DNA of 64,000 nucleotides, taken from Carboxylicivirga sediminis. Its GTDB lineage: Bacteria; Bacteroidota; Bacteroidia; Bacteroidales; Marinilabiliaceae. Shown in pieces: positions 51,733 to 60,465 of this stretch. A program made the position numbers and the translations under genes. A model generated the notes under the pieces. The model was not told the DNA's origin and searched no databases. It saw nothing but the letters and a program-made list of their open reading frames with translations. How positions within the stretch are numbered: the first letter of the stretch is position 1; every line of letters begins with the position of its first letter. The DNA is taken from assembly GCF_018156225.1 (NCBI RefSeq), contig NZ_JAGTAR010000009.1, positions 62,001 through 126,000 of the forward strand, in the 5' to 3' direction.

Positions 51733-52305
51733 ATGAGTAAGACCATTCTGCATATTAAAAATATGGTTTGTAATCGCTGCATAAAAGTAGTGAAAGAGGA
51801 GTTTGATATATTAAAGCTGCCTGTGACGTCGATTGAGTTAGGTATTGTTGAGTTGGATAAAGAGCTGTCGTCAGTCGACATAAATAAGGTGAAAGCTGTG
51901 CTTTCTGACAACGGCTTTGAGCTGATTGATGATAAAAAAGGACAACTGGTGGATAGTATAAAAACACTGATCATTGAAAAAATACATCATTCTGATGTGG
52001 AAGGAGAAACTGTTAACAGTTCCGATTATCTTTCGAATGCCTTGGGCTATGATTACTCATACCTGAGCAAGTTGTTCTCATCCGTAGAAGGATTAACCAT
52101 TGAAAAATACATCATTCTTCAAAAGATTGAAAAGGCCAAAGAGTTGTTGGTTTACAATGAGTTGTCGTTAAAAGAGATTGCCTGGAAATTAGGTTACAGT
52201 AGTGTACAGCATTTATCCAGCCAGTTTAAAAAGATTACCGGGCTTACACCATCACATTTCAAGCAACTAAAGGATTACAAGCGTAAACCATTGGATAGAG
52301 TATAA
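51733..52305 (+). CDS. AraC-type regulator with N-terminal HMA-like domain
   Basis: 190 residues from ATG at 51733 (MSKTILHIKNMVCNRCIKVV). Residues 1-65 resemble a heavy-metal-associated domain with the metal pair Cys13 and Cys16 (NMVCNRC). Residues 85-185 are an AraC DNA-binding domain (LSLKEIAWKLGYSSVQHLSSQFKKI and TGLTPSHFK). A built-in metal-sensing module is the simplest reading. Its position between two metal transporters suggests it regulates them. A longer frame from 51673 overlaps the CDF gene and is rejected. Confidence 0.87.
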   Translation: MSKTILHIKNMVCNRCIKVVKEEFDILKLPVTSIELGIVELDKELSSVDINKVKAVLSDNGFELIDDKKGQLVDSIKTLIIEKIHHSDVEGETVNSSDYLSNALGYDYSYLSKLFSSVEGLTIEKYIILQKIEKAKELLVYNELSLKEIAWKLGYSSVQHLSSQFKKITGLTPSHFKQLKDYKRKPLDRV

Positions 52306-52424
52306 ACCAAAATGATGTAACTCTTATCCATAAAACTGTAAGCATTCTGAACCGGATTAGCACTTACTTTGTATTGTTAGTAACAGCGCATCTGGTTAGG
52401 CCAGTTGTATAACTTAAACGGATT

Positions 52425-53714
52425 ATGAAAATCACAGAATTCATACTTTCATTTTTAGGAGATTTTTTCGCCATTCTAAGTGAGATGTCTCCCTATCTAC
52501 TTTTAGGTTTTTTATTTGCAGGTTTATTATATGCTTTTATCCCCAAGCAGCGGATTGAGAAGTACTTTAACGGACACCCCTTTAAATCGTCAGTATTGGC
52601 CTCACTGTTTGGTATTCCATTGCCGTTATGCTCTTGCGGTGTTATTCCTACCGGTGCCGCTTTTTATAAGAATGGGGCATCAAAAGGTGGTACTGTTTCG
52701 TTTCTTATTTCTACTCCGCAGACAGGTGTAGATTCTATATTGGCTACCTTTTCACTGATGGGCTTACCTTTTGCTATTATCAGGCCGATGGCAGCCCTGG
52801 TTACCGGCATATCAGGAGGTTTAATCACCAGTGTTATCACCGCTAATGAGCCCAACAGTCAAACATTTCATCAATCAACAACCAAGCATAAAACCATTTC
52901 GCAAAAATTCAAAGCCGTATTCCAATATGGTTTCGTGGAGTTCATTCAGGATATATCCAAATGGTTGATAATTGGTTTGGTGCTGGCAGCTATTATCTCT
53001 GCATTAATACCTAACAACTTTTTTGAGTTGTTGAATATGCCACCAGTTCTGCAGATGCTGATGATTTTACTGGTATCGGTACCTTTGTATATCTGTGCGA
53101 CTGGTTCAATTCCTTTAGCGGCTATTTTAATACTCAAAGGCATCAGTCCCGGAGCTGCTTTTGTATTGCTGATGGCTGGTCCGGCCACCAATGCAGCCAC
53201 CATTACTATGATTGGGAAAGTAATGGGAAAGCGTAGTTTATTAGCATATTTAGGTACAATCATCTTTGGTGCACTGGCCTTTGGTATGCTGATTGATTAT
53301 GTATTACCACTAGAGTGGTTTACGCAGATAGCTAATCAGCATCTGGGGCATCAGCATGGCGAAGGCTTAAGCTGGTGGCAGATAGCATCGGGCATTGTTC
53401 TGTTATTGCTCATCATCAATGGATACTATCAGAAATACAAGTCATCAAAACCGGCAGAAACAGTTACGCCGGTCATTAATCAGCAGACAGCCACACAGTT
53501 TACGTTTGCACCTGTTACAGCCAAAGTTATTCAGGTAGATGGGATGACTTGTAATCATTGTAAAGCCAATGTTGAAAGTAACCTGGAAAAGCTTGACTTT
53601 ATTGATAGTGCAAAGGTGAATCTGGCTAATAAAACAGTAACACTTGAAGGTGGAAAGATTGAGCTGGATGTGGTGAAAGAACTTATCAACTCCTTAGGCT
53701 ATACCTGTAAATAG
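52425..53714 (+). CDS. Permease with C-terminal HMA domain (SO_0444-type metal exporter)
   Basis: A 429-residue protein. Residues 1-340 form a two-bundle permease (ArsP/DUF318 type) with PLPLCSCGVIPTGAAFYKNGAS, FLISTPQTGVDS, and in the second half VPLYICATGSIPLAAILILKG and AGPATNAATITMIGK. A linker leads to a C-terminal HMA domain with GMTCNHC (Cys near 376) ending LGYTCK. SO_0444-like proteins export Cu or Zn. It follows the metal-sensing regulator by 119 bases and is likely its target. Confidence 0.88.
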   Translation: MKITEFILSFLGDFFAILSEMSPYLLLGFLFAGLLYAFIPKQRIEKYFNGHPFKSSVLASLFGIPLPLCSCGVIPTGAAFYKNGASKGGTVSFLISTPQTGVDSILATFSLMGLPFAIIRPMAALVTGISGGLITSVITANEPNSQTFHQSTTKHKTISQKFKAVFQYGFVEFIQDISKWLIIGLVLAAIISALIPNNFFELLNMPPVLQMLMILLVSVPLYICATGSIPLAAILILKGISPGAAFVLLMAGPATNAATITMIGKVMGKRSLLAYLGTIIFGALAFGMLIDYVLPLEWFTQIANQHLGHQHGEGLSWWQIASGIVLLLLIINGYYQKYKSSKPAETVTPVINQQTATQFTFAPVTAKVIQVDGMTCNHCKANVESNLEKLDFIDSAKVNLANKTVTLEGGKIELDVVKELINSLGYTCK

Positions 53715-53721
53715 AAACAGC

Positions 53722-53979
53722 ATGGAACCATTTAAATTTAAAAAGCTTGAAATAGAGCAGGAGGGGAGCTGGCTGAAGCGTTTGCTTAAGTCACCGCATT
53801 TTAAGAAAACCATTGTATACGCCGCGATAGGAGCTTCAATCGGTTATGTTTTGTTTATTATTGAGCAGGATGCTGCGAAATTAATCCTCTGGAGCGATAC
53901 GGCCATGCAGAATGTATTAATGGGTATGGCTTTCGGTGTTTTTATTACCAATAGTCCCTGTGCAAGAGGAAAATGCTAA
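53722..53979 (+). CDS. Small membrane protein downstream of metal permease
   Basis: An 85-residue protein with one or two hydrophobic helices (IVYAAIGASIGYVLFIIEQ and NVLMGMAFGVFITNS) and a C-terminal SPCARGKC with two Cys that could bind metal. It starts 7 bases after the permease stop. I recall similar small proteins beside this permease in other Bacteroidota, but no function. The 127 bases after it hold nothing clear. Confidence 0.7.
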   Translation: MEPFKFKKLEIEQEGSWLKRLLKSPHFKKTIVYAAIGASIGYVLFIIEQDAAKLILWSDTAMQNVLMGMAFGVFITNSPCARGKC

Positions 53980-54106
53980 TGGTTTGCTGGCCTCATGAAT
54001 TTTAACTTAAAGAATGTCATGAACCAGCAGAACAGTTTCACCTCTGCCGACTGACTTTTTTAATTCGAACGATTAAAGTAAATTTAGGCATATTCTTCAT
54101 TCAGTT

Positions 54107-55717
54107 ATGCTTAATATTTATCAACATCTGCTTCAGTTAATTGAACAGGAACAGCCAGTTATCCTGGGAACGCTGATTTGTAAGAAAGGCTCGGCGCCAC
54201 AGGTGCCAGGGGCTTCAGCCATATTTAATCAAGATGGTTTACTGAAAGGAACATTAGGCGGAGGTATTCTTGAAGCCGAAGCCGAACGGCTCGCCTGCCG
54301 TCATACTGCCGATATGCATCATTTGATGCGAACCATCAGTTATACGGCTAAAATTGAAGATGAGGCAGGTGCCATTTGTGGCGGTGAAGCCAGTTTTTTA
54401 CTGGATTTTTCACCAGAGAAACATGTCGAGGTATTCTCACAAATGAGCAGTTCGTTAAAGAAAGGGAAAACGGGTCATTTAATTATACTTGTATGTGAGC
54501 AAAAGGGTATAAGACGTTATTGGCAGGAAGAAAAGTATAGGTTGCATGAAGATTTACTACGCTACAGACCATACGTGGCAAAATGTCATCAGCATCAAAC
54601 AACTTGTTATAACCTGGTGGATAATGTACATGTGTTGGTAGAATGGCTCAGTCCTCCAGCCAGGCTCATAATAGTTGGTGCAGGTCATATTGGGCAAGCA
54701 TTGTGTCACATAGGTTCTTTACTAGATTTTGAGGTCACTGTACTGGATAACCGTCCTGAATATGCCAATGAAGCTATGTTGCCTGACGCTCGACAGCTAA
54801 TAATTGGTAACCTAAGCGATAGTATCAAAAAGTTGCAGCCAACACCTGATACCTATGTTGTTATTGTTACTCAGGGACATAAAACTGATTACGCTTCTTT
54901 ATTGGCTTGCCTGAAATCAGATGCCGGTTACATTGGAATGATTGGCAGTAAACGTAAAGTGCAACTTATAAAAGAAGATTTACTGAATAAAAAACTGGCC
55001 ACGCAGACTGAACTGGATGCCATTTATTCCCCCATCGGATTGGATATTGGTGCGAAAACGGTTCAGGAAATAGCTGTGAGTATTGCTGCTGAGCTGGTAC
55101 AGGTGCGTCGTAAAAAAGTGTCAGTGAAGGATGTAGCGATGATTATATTAGCTGCCGGAATGAGTAAACGGATGAATGCGGCCAAGATGTTGCTACCTTT
55201 TGGCGAGCAAACCATCATTGAAACCGTCGTGGATGCATCGCTGCATTCAAAAGTGGATCATACAGTTGTCGTTACCGGAGCAAATGCAGAGCAAATTTCC
55301 CAAAAAATAAATCATCTGCCGGTACAATTGGCTTTTAATGCTGATTATGCCGAAGGTATGCTTTCATCAGTTCAATGCGGTGTCAGAGCGGTCGATGGTT
55401 TTGGTGCATTTTTTGTTTTGCCGGGCGATCAACCCTTTGTTCAGCCTGCAACAATCAATCGCATGGTTGATGCCTATCGAAAAAGTGATAAAGGATTGGT
55501 AGTACCTGTATTCGATGGCAAAAAAGGCCATCCAGTATTGATTAGTGGCAAATTTAGAGAGAAGATTAATCAATTGGATCCAAACATTGGCCTACGTCAA
55601 CTATTTCATCAACATGCCGATGATATAGAATATCTTGAAATTGAATCGGATGAAGTTGTCATAGATTTGGATAACAGGGAGGAATACAACGAGGCTCTGG
55701 GACGTTTAAAAGGATAA
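54107..55717 (+). CDS. XdhC-MobA/MocA fusion for molybdenum hydroxylase maturation
   Basis: A 536-residue fusion. Residues 1-335 are XdhC-like: GTLGGGILEAEAE and EAGAICGGEAS in the N-terminal part and a Rossmann half IVGAGHIGQALCHIGSLLDFEVTVLDN ending in GLDIGAKTVQEIAVSIAAE. Residues 345-536 are a MobA-like nucleotidyltransferase (MIILAAGMSKRMNAAKMLLPFG, LPGDQPFV). XdhC sulfurates and inserts the molybdenum cofactor, and MocA-type enzymes make its cytosine-dinucleotide form. The linked hydroxylase genes 0.6 kb downstream are the likely client. Confidence 0.9.
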   Translation: MLNIYQHLLQLIEQEQPVILGTLICKKGSAPQVPGASAIFNQDGLLKGTLGGGILEAEAERLACRHTADMHHLMRTISYTAKIEDEAGAICGGEASFLLDFSPEKHVEVFSQMSSSLKKGKTGHLIILVCEQKGIRRYWQEEKYRLHEDLLRYRPYVAKCHQHQTTCYNLVDNVHVLVEWLSPPARLIIVGAGHIGQALCHIGSLLDFEVTVLDNRPEYANEAMLPDARQLIIGNLSDSIKKLQPTPDTYVVIVTQGHKTDYASLLACLKSDAGYIGMIGSKRKVQLIKEDLLNKKLATQTELDAIYSPIGLDIGAKTVQEIAVSIAAELVQVRRKKVSVKDVAMIILAAGMSKRMNAAKMLLPFGEQTIIETVVDASLHSKVDHTVVVTGANAEQISQKINHLPVQLAFNADYAEGMLSSVQCGVRAVDGFGAFFVLPGDQPFVQPATINRMVDAYRKSDKGLVVPVFDGKKGHPVLISGKFREKINQLDPNIGLRQLFHQHADDIEYLEIESDEVVIDLDNREEYNEALGRLKG

Positions 55718-55836
55718 TTAGAATTAACTTAAGCTATGGTATTCTTATCCATATCTCATCGATGTAGATTTAGATTTGATTTGTTAAGTGGTTAATTATT
55801 AACTTTAGATATCAGGTTTAAGTCAATGCTAAATGT

Positions 55837-56322
55837 ATGAAATCTCTGAGGATTATTTATTTGTTAGCACTTTTGTTAGTTGTTTTAGTGGGTTTTGTTC
55901 ATCAGCAACCGACATCCTCCCAAATGACGGATCAATTAGCAACCATTTTTGAAAGTGGTCATGTAAGAGTAACAATCCCTCATCATGGAGGATATGCGGC
56001 AAACACTTTTGGAAAGAGTATTTTACGTATTCAGCGGCAAAAAAATGACTCCACCTATCAGCTTAAATATAAAGATGCGATTGATCGGCGAAAATTAGAA
56101 CTAATCATAAACCAGCAAGAATATGATACGCTCAAAAGCTTATTTGTTAAACTTATTGGAATACATAATCCTGCCAAAAAGCTATCGGGCAACTGTTTGG
56201 AAATTGATCACAACTTTATAATAGAGTCATCCAATCAAACGCTTGTGATAAAGCCTGAGAAGTTGCTGCCTGAACACAATTGTGTGATGAACTGGCTTTA
56301 TAGTAAAGAACTAAATAATTAA
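55837..56322 (+). CDS. Exported protein of unknown function in hydroxylase cluster
   Basis: A 161-residue protein with an N-terminal hydrophobic signal or anchor (IIYLLALLLVVLVGFVHQQ) and a soluble domain with two Cys (GNCLEIDHNF, EHNCVMNWLY) that may pair. The family is unknown. It lies 46 bases before the iron-sulfur subunit on the same strand, so it is probably coexpressed with the hydroxylase, but no role can be stated. Confidence 0.6.
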   Translation: MKSLRIIYLLALLLVVLVGFVHQQPTSSQMTDQLATIFESGHVRVTIPHHGGYAANTFGKSILRIQRQKNDSTYQLKYKDAIDRRKLELIINQQEYDTLKSLFVKLIGIHNPAKKLSGNCLEIDHNFIIESSNQTLVIKPEKLLPEHNCVMNWLYSKELNN

Positions 56323-56368
56323 CTACCTTAGTAGTTGAACACTACCAGATAAAATAAACATTGACACT

Positions 56369-56848
56369 ATGGAACAGATTTCATTCTCTCTTAATAATAA
56401 AACAGTTATGGTCGAAGCTAATCCCAACGATATTTTATTGTGGGTTTTGCGAACTAAACTGGGTTTAACAGGCACAAAGTATGGCTGTGGTATAGGTTTT
56501 TGTGGCTCATGTACCATTCTTGTTGATGGTGAAGCCATGCGTTCCTGCGGTATGGCTGTAAGCGAGGTGGCGGGCAGGCAGGTGACTACTATCGAAGGCC
56601 TGGCTATTGGGGATAAGCTGCATCCTGTTCAGGAGTCATTCGTCATGCATGATGCGCAGCAGTGTGGCTATTGTACCCCGGGTATGATTATGAACGCTGT
56701 GGGTTTATTAAATAATAATCCTAACCCCAGCCGGGAAGAAATAATTGAAGGTATGAATGACAATTTGTGTCGATGCGGATCATATCGTCGAATTACTAAC
56801 GCAGTAGAATCAGCCGCTAAACAAATGAATGGAGGAAGCAACAAATGA
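56369..56848 (+). CDS. 2Fe-2S subunit of molybdenum hydroxylase (IorA-like)
   Basis: A 159-residue protein with the two clusters of xanthine-oxidase-type small subunits: the plant-ferredoxin-like YGCGIGFCGSCTILVDGEAMRSC and the helical QCGYCTPGMIM plus CRCGSYRRI. Its stop overlaps the start of the large subunit (ATGA). It transfers electrons from the Mo site. The fusion partner is absent, as in isoquinoline 1-oxidoreductase. Confidence 0.93.
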   Translation: MEQISFSLNNKTVMVEANPNDILLWVLRTKLGLTGTKYGCGIGFCGSCTILVDGEAMRSCGMAVSEVAGRQVTTIEGLAIGDKLHPVQESFVMHDAQQCGYCTPGMIMNAVGLLNNNPNPSREEIIEGMNDNLCRCGSYRRITNAVESAAKQMNGGSNK

Positions 56849-58989
56849 AAGAGAATCAAATACATCAACTCTATTTCGACAATGTTGATCAACCAGTTCG
56901 GAGCATTAACCGACGTAACTTTATTAAGAAACTGGGAGGTGGTTTAATCATCGTTTTTTCTCTTAGTTCATTTGCTTTTAAATCAAGGTCAGAAGATGAT
57001 CATGATAAGCGCAGCGATGAAGAACTGGACTTGAATGCTTATTTACGCATTAAAGAAGACGGCACCGTTGACTGCTATACCGGTAAAATTGAAATGGGGC
57101 AGGGTGTTATCACATCATTGGCACAGGTATTGGCCGAGGAACTAGAGATACCAATGAACACCATCAATATGGTGATGGGCGATACCGAGCTGTGTCCATA
57201 CGATGCGGGTACCTGGGGCTCATTGACCACCCGCTTTTTCGATCCGCTTTTGCGCGCTGCCGCAGCCGAAGCAAAAGCCGAATTACTAAAGCTGGCAAGT
57301 GTAAAGCTGCAGTGTGCCGAAAGTGAATTGATGAATAAGGATGGTTTTGTTGTTTCAAAAACAGATACAAAGCGTAAAGTAAGCTATGCTGAATTGACAA
57401 GGGGTCAAAAGATTGTTAAAACCATTAGTGCACCACCGAAATTAAAGAAAGCAGAAGATTTTAAGACTATAGGACAACCAATCATCAGTACCGATGCTAT
57501 TAAAAAGGTCACAGGACAAGCTGTATATACTTCAGATATTCAACTGCCCGGCATGCTGTATGCTTATCTAAAAAGGCCGCCAGCCCACGGAGCTGGTTTA
57601 AAATCATTGGATGTGTCACGCGCACAGAGTATCCCCGGGGTTACAATCATTAATGAAGATGGATTAATCGCCGCTTTGCATAATGATCCCTTAATGGCGG
57701 AAGAAGCCATGGTTAAGATGAAAGCTGAATGGGAAATTCCTGAAGCCAAAATGAATACAGCAAGTATCTTTGAGCACATATTGAAAACAGCTGATTCAAG
57801 CAGAACGACAGAAGAAAAAGGGGATGTAGCAACAGGATTACAGGAAGCTGAGAATATTGTAGAAGCGAATTATTTAGATGGTTACAAGGCTCATGCTTCC
57901 ATTGAAACACATGCGGCCACAGCGCAGTTTGAAGGCGATAAGCTGGTGATGTGGGCCTCAACACAAACCCCTTTTGGAACCCGTGAAGCTGTTGCTGATG
58001 CTTTAAATATTCCGCTTGAAAAAGTGCATATCAAACAAATATTTATTGGAGGTGGGTTTGGTGGTAAGATATATAATCAACAGGCCATTGAATGTGCCAA
58101 ACTGGCCAGATTGACGGGTAAGCCCGTGCAAGTGGCCTGGTCGCGTCAGGAAGAGTTTATGTATGACTGGTTTCGCCCGGCGGCTGTTGTAAAGGTCAAA
58201 GCTGGTGTGCAAAATAATGGTCGCTTAAGTGCTTGGAATTTTGATATTTATTGTGCGGGCCCAAGGGGAACACAGGATTTTTACAATATTCCGAATGTTA
58301 AAACACAAATAGTTAACGGTAAGAATGTTCATCCGTTTGCTACCGGCGCCTGGCGCGCACCGGGAAATAACACTACTACTTTTGCCCGCGAATCGCATAT
58401 TGATGTTGTGGCTGAAAGAGTAGGTATGGATCCGTTAGAATTCCGCTTGCTTAATATTGAAGACCCAAAAATAAGAAAGACTTTACAACTGGCTAAAGAA
58501 ACCTTTGGCTATACAACTGCTAAAACTGGTACTAATCGTGGTTGCGGGATAGCTATCGGTGCCGACGCAGGCACCATTGTAGTATTGTTGGCCGAGGTGG
58601 AAATAGATCCTGAAACTGGAGTAGTGAAGCCATTAAGAATGGTGTGTGCACAGGATATGGGGCAGGTAGTCAATCCGCATGGTGCCATTGTACAAACCGA
58701 AGGTGGTTTGACTATGGGATTAGGCTATGCGCTTTACGAGGATATCGAATTTACTGGTGGAGCTGTTGAAACACAGAACTTTGATACTTATGATATTGCC
58801 AAATTTGCAATAACACCTCCAATCGAATGTGTATTTGTGGATGATATGAATGCCCCTCCTCAAGGTGGAGGAGAGCCAGCTATAATAACGGTTGGTGGAG
58901 CCATAGCCAATGCTGTTTATCATGCCTGCGGAGCACGTGTCAATCAGATGCCAATAACGCCTCAACGCATTTTGGAGGCACTGGCTTAA
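56845..58989 (+). CDS. Molybdopterin-binding subunit of xanthine-dehydrogenase-type hydroxylase (IorB-like)
   Basis: A 714-residue protein with a twin-arginine-like signal (RRNFIKKLGGGLIIVFSLSS), so the enzyme is probably periplasmic. The first domain has KIEMGQGVITSLAQVLAEEL and the core VTGQAVYTSDIQLPGMLYA. Mo-cofactor segments follow: GGGFGGKIYNQ, ATGAWRAPGNN and PPQGGGEPAI, whose Glu is the catalytic base. It hydroxylates an aldehyde or N-heterocycle; the substrate is unknown. No FAD subunit is present, so electrons must go to a cytochrome or other carrier. Confidence 0.92.
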   Translation: MKENQIHQLYFDNVDQPVRSINRRNFIKKLGGGLIIVFSLSSFAFKSRSEDDHDKRSDEELDLNAYLRIKEDGTVDCYTGKIEMGQGVITSLAQVLAEELEIPMNTINMVMGDTELCPYDAGTWGSLTTRFFDPLLRAAAAEAKAELLKLASVKLQCAESELMNKDGFVVSKTDTKRKVSYAELTRGQKIVKTISAPPKLKKAEDFKTIGQPIISTDAIKKVTGQAVYTSDIQLPGMLYAYLKRPPAHGAGLKSLDVSRAQSIPGVTIINEDGLIAALHNDPLMAEEAMVKMKAEWEIPEAKMNTASIFEHILKTADSSRTTEEKGDVATGLQEAENIVEANYLDGYKAHASIETHAATAQFEGDKLVMWASTQTPFGTREAVADALNIPLEKVHIKQIFIGGGFGGKIYNQQAIECAKLARLTGKPVQVAWSRQEEFMYDWFRPAAVVKVKAGVQNNGRLSAWNFDIYCAGPRGTQDFYNIPNVKTQIVNGKNVHPFATGAWRAPGNNTTTFARESHIDVVAERVGMDPLEFRLLNIEDPKIRKTLQLAKETFGYTTAKTGTNRGCGIAIGADAGTIVVLLAEVEIDPETGVVKPLRMVCAQDMGQVVNPHGAIVQTEGGLTMGLGYALYEDIEFTGGAVETQNFDTYDIAKFAITPPIECVFVDDMNAPPQGGGEPAIITVGGAIANAVYHACGARVNQMPITPQRILEALA

Positions 58990-59001
58990 AATAAATATCA
59001 G

Positions 59002-59035
59002 AAGGCTGTTGATGACACAACGGCCTTTTGTTTTG
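59002..59035 (+). terminator. Terminator of the hydroxylase operon
   Basis: AAGGCTGTTG (59002-59011) and CAACGGCCTT (59018-59027) pair with one mismatch, followed by TTGTTTTG. Confidence 0.72.
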
Positions 59036-59154
59036 TTCAGTAAAACCCGATAAAGCGTATTTGTAGGTGAGTATGGATGTATTCCGCCATGACGAAAACA
59101 ATTTGTAATGGCTCGTGTTGGTATTGATGAGGACCAATAGCATCAGTAAAATTT

Positions 59155-60417
59155 ATGAAGATATTAAGTTATAATATTAAAAATTTTAGGCAGATTGAAT
59201 ACATGAAAATGCTTCCGGAGGAGGTGAAGCATGAGATTGAAATTGTTTCACGGGTATTGCCTTTCAAAGCCAACAATTATGTGGTGGATTACCTGATAGA
59301 CTGGGCAAATTTTGAAACAGATCCCTGTTACATTTTAACTTTTCCTAATCGACATATGCTGCGAGAAGCTGACTATGATAAGGTTAAGTGGGCGGTTGAA
59401 AAAGGCCTGCCGCAACACGAAATAACAAAAATAGCCAACGATATTCGCTTAGGCCTGAATCCGCATCCGGCGCAACAACAGTCAAATATACCCAAGCTCA
59501 ATGGTGAGCCTTTGCCGGGAGTACAGCACAAATACCGCGATATTGCCCTGTTTTTTCCTACCCAGGGACAAACCTGTCATGCCAATTGTACCTTTTGCTT
59601 CCGCTGGCCTCAGTTTGTAAAGGATTTGGATTTGCAGTTTTCCATGAAGGAAATAGATCAGGTATGTGAGTACTTCAGGCAGCATGAGCATTTGCATGAA
59701 TTACTATTTACCGGTGGCGACCCAATGATCATGAGTCCGCGCACCATCAGTAAATACATTGATACCATTTTCAAAGCCGACTTAAAAAACCTAAAAACAA
59801 TCCGTTTTGGAACCAAATCATTAACATGGTGGCCGTTTGTTTTTCTGCCTCAGTATAATGAAGAGGCACAGGAGATGTTGGACCTTTTTAAGCACATTGT
59901 CGATAAGGGTATTCACCTGTCCATTATGGCTCATTTCAATCATTATCAGGAAATGTCGAACAGTGCCGTGGCTGAGGCTATTGATAATATACGAGCTACA
60001 GGTGCCGAAATTCGTACGCAATCTCCTTTACTGAATCACATCAATGCCTCCGCAGAAGTATGGGCTAAAATGTGGGACCAACAGGTGAATATGGGCATGG
60101 TGCCGTACTACATGTTTGTCGAGCGCGAAACCGGGCCTTATGAATATTTCCAGGTGCCTTTGGCTAAGGCCTACGAAATATACACCGATGCCATACGTGT
60201 TACATCGAGCTTAGCTAAAACGGTAACGGCTCCATCCATGTCGGCCGCCATGGGCAAAGCGCAGATTATGGGGATTATCGATAATCCGGTGAATGGCGAC
60301 AAGTACTTTCAGATACAATACATCCGTCATCGCGATTATAAGCAATCATACAAGCCATTTTTGATGCATTACGACGAAAAGGCTACCTGGATTGATCAGC
60401 TTAAGCCGGTTAAATAA
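59155..60417 (+). CDS. Lysine-2,3-aminomutase-like radical SAM protein
   Basis: A 420-residue protein. The radical SAM cluster motif is CHANCTFCF (Cys141, Cys145, Cys148), followed by LLFTGGDPMIMSPR and IRFGTKSLTWWP, as in KamA. The overall length and N-terminal HPAQQQ region also match the KamA family. Differences are notable: the stretch after the cluster is FRWPQFVKDL rather than the Arg-rich one of KamA, and the Lys that would hold PLP lies in SMSAAMGKAQI instead of a Gly-rich loop. The substrate may therefore differ from lysine. Confidence 0.85.
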   Translation: MKILSYNIKNFRQIEYMKMLPEEVKHEIEIVSRVLPFKANNYVVDYLIDWANFETDPCYILTFPNRHMLREADYDKVKWAVEKGLPQHEITKIANDIRLGLNPHPAQQQSNIPKLNGEPLPGVQHKYRDIALFFPTQGQTCHANCTFCFRWPQFVKDLDLQFSMKEIDQVCEYFRQHEHLHELLFTGGDPMIMSPRTISKYIDTIFKADLKNLKTIRFGTKSLTWWPFVFLPQYNEEAQEMLDLFKHIVDKGIHLSIMAHFNHYQEMSNSAVAEAIDNIRATGAEIRTQSPLLNHINASAEVWAKMWDQQVNMGMVPYYMFVERETGPYEYFQVPLAKAYEIYTDAIRVTSSLAKTVTAPSMSAAMGKAQIMGIIDNPVNGDKYFQIQYIRHRDYKQSYKPFLMHYDEKATWIDQLKPVK

Positions 60418-60434
60418 GAGGTATTAAAGAAAAT

Positions 60435-60465
60435 CAGGAAGAAGTAGTTAATATACTTCTTCCTG
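60435..60465. terminator. Hairpin between convergent genes
   Basis: CAGGAAGAAGTA (60435-60446) and TACTTCTTCCTG (60454-60465) form a 12-bp perfect stem that includes the last codons of the diflavin reductase and may terminate both genes. Confidence 0.7.
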
